Shown here piece by piece: positions 32,897-43,716 of a DNA stretch of 64,000 nucleotides (within the stretch, counting starts at the first letter, position 1; each line of letters begins with the position of its first letter). The stretch is from Leucosporidium creatinivorum (lineage: Eukaryota > Basidiomycota > Microbotryomycetes > Leucosporidiales > Leucosporidiaceae): NCBI GenBank assembly GCA_001600635.1, contig BCKL01000003.1:310001-374000 (forward strand), read 5' to 3'. The position numbers were made by a program, and so were the translations under genes. The notes under the pieces were generated by a model. It saw nothing but the letters and a program-made list of their open reading frames with translations, searched no databases and was not told the DNA's origin.

Positions 32897-35593
32897 TTAC
32901 TCTTTCTCTACTACATCACATGCATGAGACCGGAGCGCACACCACTCGGGTTGGAGGCGAATGGCGCCGACTCCTCTTTGCACCGCCCGATATCTGTAGG
33001 GTGAGCGAGGTCAGTCCTGGCGAGTCAAAGCACGGTATGCACCTTGTGCGGCGTACCTCCAGTCGTGTAGGCGAGGGAGTGCCTTAGTAGCGTCGCGAGC
33101 GGCGCTCGTCTTTCCCGTCCACCAGATCTCGGCAGCGGCAGCGGCGCGTGGCCTGTTGAAGCCGGAGAGCAAGACCAAGGTAATTAGCTAGAGATACACA
33201 GGAGCAAACTACCATGCCTACCAGGCGATGCTATCTAAGTTCTCGGGGCCAGCCTGCTCGGTCCAGAGCAGCGCCTCACCGCCGAGCACGAGCGAATGTT
33301 GCGAGTCGTCCAGGGAAGCGAAGGGGTCAAAAGAGTAGATCTAGTTGTTCTGGAGCGTCAGCTTTGACCTGTTAGGTCAAACAGCGAGCGAGACGCACCT
33401 TCTGCCAGCTCTTGAAGGGGCTGCGCGGAGAAGGCGAGTCAGTTCGCGCCCGTTCTCGACGGCGAAGGGCGGTTCGGAGCCCAAGACTTACTCGCACCAC
33501 GAATGAGAGCCACTTCTTGTGCCGACCCAACCGCCAGCTCCACCTGCGATCACCAGCAGGGTCAGCTCGAGCGTCGCCGAGAGAGACTGGCGAGCTTCAC
33601 GTACAGTCGAGGTAGAAGTAGTCCGACGCCTAGCGGAAAGTGATAGAGTTAGCACACAGCTCCTGAACGCTACAGAACGAGCGGCGCACTGCGTGGATGA
33701 TTCGATAGCCCTTGTCGGCGACCGCTCGGACGTTGGTGGAAGAGATCCAGACGGTGACGATGGTGTCGTTACCAAGCTTGACGTCTCGGTTGAGAGCCAT
33801 CTGTGTTATCAATCGCACCCGAGATGGAGTGGGTCAGTCGGTCCCGACTGGCCGAATCGACAGCGAGCAACGCACCTCCTCCCACACGACTGGGGTCTTG
33901 CCGACAGCCCTGAGCTGATGATGCACGCCCTCGACGAAAACCGAGAGGAGCATGTTCAGAGTAGTGTTCTTGAGTAGGAGGGCCTCGCTGGTCGTGTGAT
34001 CTTGCTCGTAGCAGGCATCGTTCTGTGGCGAGTGAAGGCGTGAGCCGCTGAGCGGGTCGACGAAGCCGAGCTGATCTCGAGACCACTCACAATCTCATCG
34101 CCGCCGGTTGAGAAGTAGTGGCTCTTCATCATCTCTGATGCACTCCTGACGAGCTCCTCGGCGAAAGCTTGCGTTGCTGTATCGCCGAGCTTGAGTTGGC
34201 CTGTGGAAGCGTGTAGGGAGGTCAGCAAAGCGAGGTTGACCCACAACATGCAGCGCACCAGTTGGCGGCTCAACAGCAAACTTCTCCCATTCGTTGTCCA
34301 TGCCTCGGCAAGCGATGAACTCGGGGTGGCTTTCGGCGATGCTCGCTGTGTGGCCGGGAACATCGATCTGAGAAAAGACGGCGAGACGACTCCATCAGCG
34401 CAGTTGGTCTCGTCCGAACACGAGACGCCTACCTCGAGCAGGATTGTGATACCGACTGAGCCAGCGTACTCTTGGATTAAGGCGATATCTGACCGCGAGT
34501 AGGTCATTGCCGAGGAGTAGGCGCCATTTCGACTGAGCTCGGGGAAGGCGGGGATGAACAGCGGCCATGATTGCGAGTCCGTAGCATGCCTTTACGCAAG
34601 AGCGCGATGAGTATCGACGAGTCGTGCGCAAGGCCGAGAAGCTTACCAGTGCAGCACGTTGAGCTTCGCCCAACTCATGGCGTCGAGGGTCCGAATGATT
34701 TCTATTAGGCAAGAGGATCAGCTCAGCTTCACTAGTAGTGGAAATATGGCAGCACTCACCCGACAGCGGGAACCAGGCTCGGCTCGTGTCCAGCATGAAG
34801 GCTCGGTGAGGGAAGGCCGGGGCATCGCGAATGCGGATGGGCGCGTCGAAGACGTAGCGGTGACCTCCAGAAGGTAAAGTGTAGACGAGCTGAGTGAAGG
34901 TCTGCAGTCCTCGGATCAAGCCAAGCGTCGTGTTGGCGGAGAGCGTCGCCGAGGTCGAGTTGGAGGGAATGTAGAGGGCGTCTAGGGTCACGAGAGCTGG
35001 TCAGGAGCGGAACACGACTGGAGTATAGCCTTTGCGTAATGTACAGGACTCGTCTTGATCCTCGTAGGCTTTGTGAGCCTCGTCGGCGACCGAAAGAACG
35101 ATCGGCGACCAGTCTGCATGGTCAAGGACGAGGTTGAGGACCAGTAGCTCGGGAGCAGCGTCGACCGAGGATCTGCAGATGAGGTGAGATCACCTTCCTA
35201 TCCTCCTGCCGGAGCTCTCGACGTCTGGCTCTGGCACTGAATTGTCGCCGAAGAAGGAGAGCTCACCGATCCGCCTCTCCTCGCCCAACGATCAGCCGCT
35301 GCATGTTATCGTCTTGCAAATAGTTTTGAGTCCGCTGCATACCGGCCACGAGCTGTCAAGACGGTCGTCAGCGGTGGTTCCGCTGCCGAAGGGAGGGGAT
35401 CTGCGTAACTCACATCGCCGAGGTACCCAACGTTCTTCAGCAAGCTTGATCCCGTCAGAAAGATATCGAAGTCTTCCGCCAACCGTACGAAACCCTCGCC
35501 TCGCTCCATCTCTTGCGGTGCCGGCCAGACAGCCTGAACGGACCCAGCGAGCAGCAGCAGCAACAACGTGCTTGCTGCACCGTGGAGCATCAT
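32897..35593 (-). CDS. Secreted beta-N-acetylhexosaminidase (GH20, chitobiase type)
   Basis: Multi-exon gene starting at MMLHGAASTLLLLLLAGSVQA, a clear signal peptide, followed by VWPAPQEMERGEGFVRLAED, the GH20 N-terminal domain start. The catalytic barrel shows RIRDAPAFPHRAFMLDTSR, TLDAMSWAKLNVLHWHATDS, IDVPGHTASIAESHPEF, STGGDEIN (catalytic Asp-Glu pair), GKTPVVWEE, VTVWIS, YLDCGAGGW and LGGEALLWTEQAG. The tail RAVQRGVGAIRLQPEWC is also typical. It removes terminal GlcNAc from chitin oligomers or glycans, outside the cell or in the vacuole. HWHATDSQSWP replaces the usual HWHVVDSQSFP, a mild variation. About a dozen short introns; exon boundaries are approximate. It lies downstream of GT90 on the same strand, with independent promoters. 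Confidence 0.93.
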
Positions 35594-35932
35594 AATAGTC
35601 GACCGAAGCTATGGTTGGACTTGTCGCTGGAGCGCTACTGGTGCTGGCGCGTCGTCTCCTCCCTCACGCCGCGACCTGTGTGCGTCTCCTCCTTGCTGAG
35701 GCTGTCCGAGAGTCGTAAGCGAGGCAGTTGGTTCGTTCGAGCCAATGCAGAAGGCGAAGTCCGAGGTATCGAGAGAACGAGACGAAGTGAGAACGGCAAA
35801 GCGAGGAGAGCGGAGGAGAAAGACAGCTGCTCGTGGGCTCCACATCTCTCGACGTCGACTTCCCCGCCAAACTCGTGTATTGCAGTGGCTGGGAGTCCTA
35901 TATAATGTTATGAGTGTGCAGTGAGTGCCCGT
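35594..35932 (-). promoter_or_regulatory. Intergenic region, GH20 promoter
   Basis: 339 bases between two leftward genes. An AT-rich TATATAAT stretch at about 35900-35907 is the only notable motif; it lies some 310 bases from the GH20 start, far for a TATA box. Confidence 0.3.
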
Positions 35933-38113
35933 TTATCGATGCGGGTCCCAGTGAACTGTGAAAGCGCGGAGGGGGGTAAGCTCGGCGAAGGAAACCGTGA
36001 GGGCAGCTATGAGCAGCCAGGACCCTGAGCACTTTGATGGCTGATGACTCACTTTCGCCCACCAGCATGAAGCTCTCGTAGTCGACTCCGTCTCCCATGG
36101 TCGGCTTGAAGCGCTGCACGGAAGCATACTCGGCGAGCGCCTTCCTCCAGTAGCATGCGGTGGCGGCAGGCGTCAAGTACCTGCAAGCGGTGAGGAGGAA
36201 GTCAGAATCCCCTTCGAGCGGATCTCTGATACGAAACAGGACTCACCGACCGCGAAGCGTCCGAACAGCGTTCTCGGCGATGGCCTCGGCACGCTTTTGA
36301 TCTCCCACCAGGGCTTCCATAGCCTCAGGAAGACCATCCCAATTGTGATCGTTGAGAACAATCATGTTCTGTCCAAAGCGCGAAGGGCGAGTGTCAAGCG
36401 AAAGGAAGACGAAGCGGCGAGTCCGGGCGATGAGTGAAGGGCAGGGAAGGAGAGGCGTAGTCAGATTCCCCAGCCTTGACTTGGGACCATGAGACCACGC
36501 ACCTGATCTGGTGATCCCTCGTCTCCGTTGAGAGCGCCGTGGAAGCTCTGCGTGTACCGCATTTTGTGCGAGACGATCACCGAGCGGCAGAGTGCGAGGT
36601 ATTTGAGGCGACCAGAATCTAGAGGGCGGTAGAAGAGGAAGGTCCGAAAAAGGAGAGAAGATGGAAAGTGAGGTAAAGCAAACAGGATCAGCATGCTGAG
36701 CGACACAGCTCGTCACTAGCTCGGCCGAGGGGAGGCTCAGGGGACTCGCGAGGGCAAGCGAACTCACAAGAGCGACCCTCGACGGATGCGAGGTATCGAT
36801 GGCGACAGTGCTCCTCCATAGATACACGACCTTCTCCGCTACCCCAATTGATCTCGCCAACGTCACCCCAAGGGAAGCGGCCGGCGAGATCTCGAAGCTC
36901 GTCTCGTATCGGGGCCAGAAACGCACCGCGCCAGAACTGCAGGGACATTGGCAAATCAGCACATGTAGCTAAGCGTCTGGATCTATCAGCGCACCAGCTT
37001 TCCAGCCTTCGCAGTCCATGGCGTGGTCTCGTCAATGAGGCGCGCCTTACGCCGAGCCTCGGCCCACCCCAGCACTCGAGGTTCAGGCCAGCTCCAGAAT
37101 CCAAAGCTGTTGGACCGCGCGTCAGTAGAGATCTATTAGATGTTTAGGCGACTCCGCGCGATACAGGCGACTCACTCGGGCTGCAGAGAGGTTCAAGTCA
37201 GTTGTCGGCGGGGAAGAAGCAGGCGAGGAGAGAGAACGCTCACCAGTAGCCACATCTGCTCGTCGCCTTGATCACTTTCTACTCGGGTTAGACCGAAGTG
37301 AGGGCCCGGAGCGATCTCATCTGTACCACGAAACCAGAACTCGACGTCGGCGATGGGTTCGGGGGCGGTCGAGACGGCTTCGTTGAGAGAGGCGAGGATG
37401 GCTTGAGAGCGTTTGGTCCATTCACCGTGGAAGCTTTTGACTGTATGGGAGGATGCGAATCAGTAACGAGCAAGCTGAACCTCTCTCTCCTCCTCGGTGA
37501 AGCCGGCGCACCGCTGCGAGAGATGAGAGCTGCGCCGAAGGTCATGCGACTCACCGTACAGCTGTCCGTCAATGATGGCTACACGAGTGCCAGATTCAAG
37601 CTCTGCTTCGTCCACATCCTTCTCAGAAATTCCGTGCTTTGCAAAGTGGGTCCGAGTCGCCTTCAGCGCTGGCCAGAGGCGAGAAAAGCCGAGCGTGCAT
37701 TCTTCCTGGGGATGAGCCGCGTCAGTATCGTTCTCGGAATTCTCTTCCACGTCCCTGCTCACCCCGGAGAGCCGTCTGTTGGCCGCTAGCGATTCAGGCA
37801 GAGCCTCCGCCGAGATGAGAGCAATCCGGGTCTCGTTGGTGAGGACCGTCGACTGGGTGCGGGAAGCAGGATAGGCCAAATGCTCTGACGAAGCGCTTCC
37901 TATCGCTACGCCCAGCAGCAGCAGCGCGATTCCAGCTCCTCCCAATGTCCACCGCCTCGCCTGCGAAGTCGCGCTGATCTTGCTGGAGCTCGACGAGAGA
38001 GGGTGAACGTCTTCTGGGTCCAGCAGAGGCTGCTCCGCATCATCCTGCTTCGGCGGAAAGGCAGAGTCCTCCGAGTAGTGCATCGAGACAGGTCGAGTAA
38101 AGAGAGAAAGCAT
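35933..38113 (-). CDS. GT90 (CAP10/KDEL-motif type) glycosyltransferase
   Basis: Type II membrane protein: cytosolic N-terminus with PPKQDDAEQPLLDPEDVHPL, TM at about residues 57-72 (LGGAGIALLLLGVAIGSA), then a lumenal domain. CAP10/GT90 features in order: DFGFWSWPEPRVLGW, FWRGAFLAPIRDEL, GRLKYLALCRSVIVSHKMRY (donor-binding region), and YLTPAATACYWRKALAEYASVQRF near the end. Family members transfer xylose or glucose; in Cryptococcus CAP10 and CXT1 relatives act on capsule and glycolipid xylosylation. About nine exons; last exon ends VGEIHWDPHR. Start at 38113 or at the Met ten codons later (38083). A divergent membrane-protein gene begins 150 bases to the right. It sits between GH20 and a fucosyltransferase-like gene, a glycan context. 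Confidence 0.88.
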
Positions 38114-38263
38114 CCGACTCGCGATTTCAGGTTGGCAACGTTAACGTCAAGAGCAGGTCTCGAATGTACCAAGTTGGCTCTCTTGCTTCTGAGTGCATCA
38201 GACTATGCCGTGGTGCTCAGTCGATAGCAGAGGCGAGTCGAGGGCGAGGGAGAAAAGAAGAAA

Positions 38264-39922
38264 ATGAACAACTCCTTTCCTCCAGCTTCGTCTCCTGTGC
38301 ACGAACCGCGCATCATTCAACCTCCGTCTCTCTTGCGGCTTGCTCCTTCCTACAGCCACAAACGGATTCGATCTCACACGCAGCAGCAACAGCACCTCGC
38401 TACGAACCTTCAGCACGCTCCGAAACCCTTCGCCGAACATCAGCCTCGCTCCGACCTTCTTCAGCAAACGCTCGTTCAACATCGCAGGATGAGCTGGAGC
38501 AGCTGGAGCAGTGGCAGCAGCTCGGGACCAGCACGCACTTGTGCATTGTCAGGCAATACTCAGCTACACGCCCACCTGCTCGGCGGTCAAGTTGTCTCTC
38601 ACAGCGACCTCGCTCCGTAAGTCGGACTCTGATGCGTCTTGGCGGTGCTTGGGAGTCGAAAGGGTTTCCAGCTACACAACTCTGGAGCTTCGATAGCTGA
38701 CAACCTTGTTCACTCGGCCCGTTCTGCAGCTCGGCGGTCCTCTCGGTCGTGTTCTTCCTCCTCCTCGCCGCTCTTCTCTTCCAGTATTGGCGACATCGAT
38801 ACATGATTATCCTCCCCGCATCTGTTGGAGTGCTGTGTAAGTCCAGCCTCTCAGAAATGTCAGAAGGCGAGCAGCTGACAGCTCGGCGATGATCAGCCCT
38901 CGCCCTTGCCTTCGCCATCCGCGCCGGAATCGCTGGCAAGTACGAATATATCCCACCACGCCTCGCTACTCAAGTAGAGCAAGAGCTACTTGTCATGAGT
39001 CAACTCCTACTGCTGGTGGTTCATGTCGACCTCAGTAAATCCCTCCTGCATCGCGCTGGCATGACCTCGAGACCGTCTCGCTTCGCCTACGCCACCTACG
39101 TCGTGGCCGTCCTTTGCTTCATCTTGTCGACGGTCGCAATATCTCGCTCTCCCGACCCCGTCAACTCCCTGTGGCCCGACATTGAGGTGAGCGTTCATTC
39201 GCCGTCGAGCAGCTTCGGCGATGGCTGACGACCTCTTACGAGCAGTACACTCAGCTTCGAGTCGCCGCTGCTACCATTGCCTTTGTATGGGTACTCGGAC
39301 ATGCCCTGTGGCTCCCATTCGAGAAAGCCATGCTCCCCTTCCTCCCCCTCGTCGAGCTCGGCCTTCTGATCCTCTTCGCTTGGTTCCTCGTTGTGCCGTC
39401 CTTTTGTGAGCCGTTTGGCTTCTTCCCGCCGACGCTCTGTCCTAACACCTACTGTTCTACCTCTAGATGCTTTCCTGGTCACTGTGGTCAACAAGGACGA
39501 TTCGCCGCTCGTCTGCTCGGCGGTGAGCAGATCCGCTTGGCTGAGCTTTCGGGACTTGCACTGACCCTCCGTCACAGCCCTGGTTCTATCTCGCCTTTGG
39601 CCTCTTCCAATTCCTCGGAGCCGTCCCTCTCCTCGTAGTGGCCTTCATCAACTTTGTTCGTTCTCACTTACTCTTTCTCTGAGCTTGCTTCGCTGACCTC
39701 GCCTCCCTTTGACAGGGCTTGAACGGGGAGATGGACCTCCAGCGAGCTTTGAATGCGGAAACTGCAGCGAATTGGGAGGACGAGAACGAAGCTCTGCATG
39801 CGGCGGAAGAGGAGCTGCTCGAGGCTCAGCTCATCGAGGAGGCCGAGCGAGCCCATCTCGCGCAGGAGCATCATGCAGCAGAGCACCATGCGGGGCATCA
39901 AGGCTTTCGTCTAGACTTTTGA
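38264..39922 (+). CDS. Unidentified protein with about six membrane segments and acidic C-terminus
   Basis: Eight exons: 38264-38616, 38730-38836, 38897-38939, 39036-39186, 39246-39405, 39467-39522, 39578-39655, 39716-39922; 384 residues. Frame and splice phases agree throughout. TM-like segments: VLSVVFFLLLAALLFQYW, MIILPASVGVLSLALAFAI, FAYATYVVAVLCFILSTVAI, LRVAATIAFVWVLGHALWL, FLPLVELGLLILFAWFLVV, FYLAFGLFQFLGAVPLLVVA. The cytosolic tail is Glu/Ala/His-rich (HAAEEELLEAQLIEEAERAH) and probably a coiled coil. The layout recalls fungal RTA1-type lipid-exporter proteins but I do not see their signature, so I leave it unassigned. A second possible start, MSWSSW at 38489, would remove a Gln/His-rich 75-residue leader. 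Confidence 0.7.
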
Positions 39923-40137
39923 GAGGCGAGGGCGTAACCCGAACTATTCTTACCGGCAGTAAAAGGGAGCGGATGCCAATGCGAGATGCTCGGCGTTGGC
40001 CTCTCGCTTCCGACGCGCGAGTGGAGCGAGTTGAACGAGTGTCGATGATGATATTAGGCTACAAACCCTGCGAATAAAGAAGCTACGACAACCGCAAGCA
40101 ACGGAATAATTGAAATGTCCTTGTTCTGCCTCCCTCC

Positions 40138-42928
40138 TCATCGCCCATCGAGCAAGTACGCCTCGTGAAGGCCTCCTTGGGCAAAGTCTGCGAGAGAAAG
40201 CGGGTCAGCACGAGAACTCAAGATACAGAAAAGGGAGCTCACCGGAGAAAGTACTGCCGTACGTCCCGACCGTCTCGCGACCCTTAGCAGCGACTATGGC
40301 CTCGAGGAAGGGAAGGAAGAGGCGACCCAGCGGCAGCCCATCCGCCTGGTTGACGAGCTTGCCCATCTCTCCTACGCTTTTGACGACAACACCATCGTTG
40401 AGGTCGCTTGGGCGGTCAAAGTCGGAGAGGATGAAGGTGCAGGGAAAGGCGGCGAAGAAGATGGCGAGGTTGGGATCGGTCGTGGGTGAACGAGAGTCGG
40501 TGGCGAGGTAGAGGGGAGTGTTGAAAGCAGCGAGAGAGGTTGAGGTATGGAGAGGAGAGCGGCAGGTGAGGTTCTGGAGGGGGTGAGAGGTGGTAGAGGA
40601 GGACGACTCGGATAGCGAACGGCGAGCGTGGCGATGGTGGGAAGGGACTGGGAGTCGTTCGGCATCCAGATCGTCGAGAAGGGGTGTTTCGAGATATTCG
40701 GGGTTGTCGAGGAGGCTCCACGCCGAGGCGACTCGTTCCGATGGATCCTCGGCGAAAGCAACCTGCTCGGCGACGTCCATCGACCTCTTGACGACCGTCC
40801 TCATCCTCGCAACGCTCTCCTCACCAGCTCCATCATCCACCCCATCCAAAACCCGCGGCTTCACCTTCTCCCACATCCTCTCCATCACTCCCTGCTCAAC
40901 CCCCAGCTTCCTGCAAACCCCCCTCCACGCCCTCTCCATATTCTCGGCCGCCCTGCTCTTGAACACCCCATCTCCCACCCTCGCATGCAGCCCAACATAC
41001 CCCTCCCCACCACCCAATCTTTCCTTAATAGCATCCGCCGGCTCCATCAACCACTGATTCCTGAACGCCAACGCTCGTTCGAACCTCTGCCTCAGCTCGG
41101 GCGCTCGGGGATCTTTCGTCGAGATCCGGCCGGAGCCAAAGAGGGAGCCGACGAGGAGGACTTTTTGAGGCATGGCGGTGAGGAGAGGGAGCGAGACGAG
41201 GCGGGCCCAGTGCGTGGTCGAGGGGTCGGGGGAGATGAGAGGTTGGTTCGGTGCGAGCTTGTCGGTGAACTTGAAGTCGTAGGATTGGCGGTCGGAGAGG
41301 ACATACTATGAAGTTGAATAGAAGCCGGTCAGTCTTGGTGAACAGGCGTGACCTGGGGCGGGAAAGGCGAGGGCGCAGCGAGTAGCGAGCTCGGCGCAAG
41401 AAGCCATGGGCGAAAGGAGATTAGGCGACGGAGGTGATTCGTCTGGAGAGGACAGAGAGCTCACAATATCCTCCGGCGTAACCCCCAGCAACTCCTCCAC
41501 CGCCCTCTCCCTCATGTCCCACCGATCCACAACCCTCACCTCCTTCTCCACCTCCTTCAAATCCGTCAAAAAGCTCCAAGCAAGGAACGTATCTTTATAC
41601 GTATGCCTACACTCCGCCGAATAACTCTTGCACTCCTTGGCCGTCAAATTCGTCAGCGGATAGCCATCGACGCCGACCTCCCATCCTTGGGCTCGCCAGC
41701 GCTCGGCGTTGCTTTGACGATGGGCGGCGACGGCGGCGAGGAGGGAGGGGTCGTCCGCTGCTGAGGTGGGGAAGGGGAAGGAAGATTTGGTGGAGGCGTA
41801 GGAGGCGGGGGTGTTGAGGTAGGAGGTGGCGTCTGAAGGAGCGAGACCGCAGGAGGAGGGGTTGAGGGTGATGGCGTGGGTCCAGGCGAGGGCCTGCGAG
41901 GGGAGTCGACGGTATCAGCGGAGCTGTGTGGCGAGTCGAGATATATTGTGACTTACCAGGTCGTCGTAGTGCTGGGTTGGCGTTGGCCAGCCGACCCAGA
42001 CGGGAGGGATGAGGCTGTCGCCGCCCAGAGAAGGAGGAGGGAGAAAGGCAGAATATGGGTCAGCGCGAGGGTCCCTGGCGGGCATGCACCCGACAATCTT
42101 TCAGTAAGCGTGAGAACGAAATACTCACACCGTACGATTCAGTAGCTTGCCGAGGAGGAGAGCGTTTTGCAGCTCCATGCGCTGGTTGTGCACGCCCGAG
42201 TGCGGTAAGAAACCAAGGAAGCGCTCGTTGGGGTCGCCGGAAGGGACGCGAAGAGGTGAAGGGAAGGTAGAGATGTTGATGCTAGGTGGAGAGTCGTCGG
42301 ATAGAAGTGAGGGTGTCGGCGATGAGGTGGGCGATTTGGCGAGTGACGTCCAGCCTTCCTCAGTGCCTTTGTAGGCTCCTCCTTCCGCACGAGTCACTCC
42401 TTCTCGGCTGATATCGCTCGAACCCACCTCCAAGCCCTCGAGCTGTCCTTCGGCACCTCGCTGCCCCCCTTCCGACTCGGCGTCCAGCTCGGCGATGCCG
42501 GGTCTGCTCCAACTATCCCTCCATACTCCCAGCTTCTGCTTGACCTCTTCACGAGCAGCGTGCACCTTCTCCGCTACCGCTCCATCTCCCACTCCAAGCC
42601 CACCAGCCGTCTGCGCGACCAGTGTGGTCAAGACGACGAGGGCGAGCACGCCGAGTAGAGCGACCGCCTTGCTCCTGTTGCGTTTCGCCTGCGGTGGGAT
42701 GATGATGTGCTCGAATAGCCGGGTGGATGGGGATGGAGGGGTGGAGCGGTCGTAAGGAACGGGAGAGGGCGACCGAGCTGAGCGGGAAGGGGAAAGGGAG
42801 CGGGCGCCGTTGCGGTGGAGAAACGGGTCTGATTCGTGGTAGCCCAGGAGAGGGGAGGAAGGTGGTGAAGTGAATTGGCTGCTGGTCGAGTAGCGCCCGG
42901 GGTGCAAACGAGCGTCGTCCGAGTCCAT
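40138..42928 (-). CDS. Golgi-type fucosyltransferase-like protein, paralogue 1
   Basis: Type II membrane protein of about 800 residues: Ser/Pro-rich cytosolic part, TM AVALLGVLALVVLTTLVAQ, then a lumenal domain. FLGFLPHSGVHNQRMELQNALLLGKLLNRTV near the start of this domain and YVGLHARVGDGVF later match the GDP-fucose protein O-fucosyltransferase fold (the HNQR block and the R-h-GD donor-binding block). A C-terminal segment LAAFNTPLYLATDSRSP ... FPCTFILSDF is also typical. Ends DFAQGGLHEAYLLDGR. It is clearly homologous to the protein at 49519-52155, for example TAKECKSYSAECRHTYKDTF in both. Donor and acceptor are unknown. An upstream in-frame exon (from about 43164) could extend the N-terminus, joined by an intron ending just before the ATG at 42928. 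Confidence 0.8.
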
Positions 42929-43716
42929 CTGCTCCGAGTTAGGCGCGCGGAGGAGTTGCGGTGAGCTGAGGACAAGCAAGGAGGCGGCAAGAGGGAGCTC
43001 ACGATTGAACGAGTGAGAGCAGTACACTCCTGCTGTAGCTGACTATCCTCTGCCTTTGTAACGAGTGAGTGGCAGGAGAGCAGACCAGCTGAGACGGAAG
43101 CGGCGAGAGGCAAAGGGGAACGCGAGCAGGGGCCCACTTCGACTTCATCACCTTTGTAGCCCACAATTACCTGTCTCCCTCCGGTGTCTCCGCCTGTTGC
43201 AGCTGAGGATTAGTCGAGCTGTGCTATCGAAAGCCTCACTGTAAGCCCTTGACAGCTTGACCTGGCGCACCGAAGAAGTCGGGCTCACAGGGATGAGTAG
43301 TCTGCTCTCGGCGATGAATGTAAGCTGCTGCTCATTTATTCCAGACCTCGATTCTGATGCCCTGCTTCACTGCGAAGCGAGGTGATTCAGGGAAGCAGCT
43401 GCACGCCGAACTGCGATCCGGGGGACCATCGCCGAGCTGGCTTCTACTGCAGCTGGATGAACTGCAGGAAGTTGTAGGACATGATAGCAGGTACTTTGAT
43501 AGGATGTAGATGAAATGGAGTGGACGGGGATAGCTGTATGTGGATGCGCCGAAGAGCGAGAGGTTCGTGCGAAGCGGCGGCGCCTTGACCTCTTCGCGAC
43601 CCTTTGAGCGGAACCTCCTTCGCTCTTCTTCCTCCTGCCTCTCACTCTCTGCAGCTCACAGGTGGGTATCCCTCTCAGTGAAGAGCTACAGAACACTGAT
43701 TGATCTGCACCACAGT
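42929..43716. promoter_or_regulatory. Divergent intergenic region between two glycan-type genes
   Basis: 788 bases. The left part may hold a 5' exon of the fucosyltransferase-like gene; the right part ends in a possible 5' UTR intron (CTGATTGATCTGCACCACAG) directly before the acyltransferase ATG. Open frames here have no family match. Confidence 0.35.

Noticed and set aside
38264-39922. Assignment of the six-TM gene to the RTA1 lipid-exporter family
   Set aside because: Only the general topology fits; the family's conserved Tyr-Pro start and Glu-Gly-Tyr segment are not visible.
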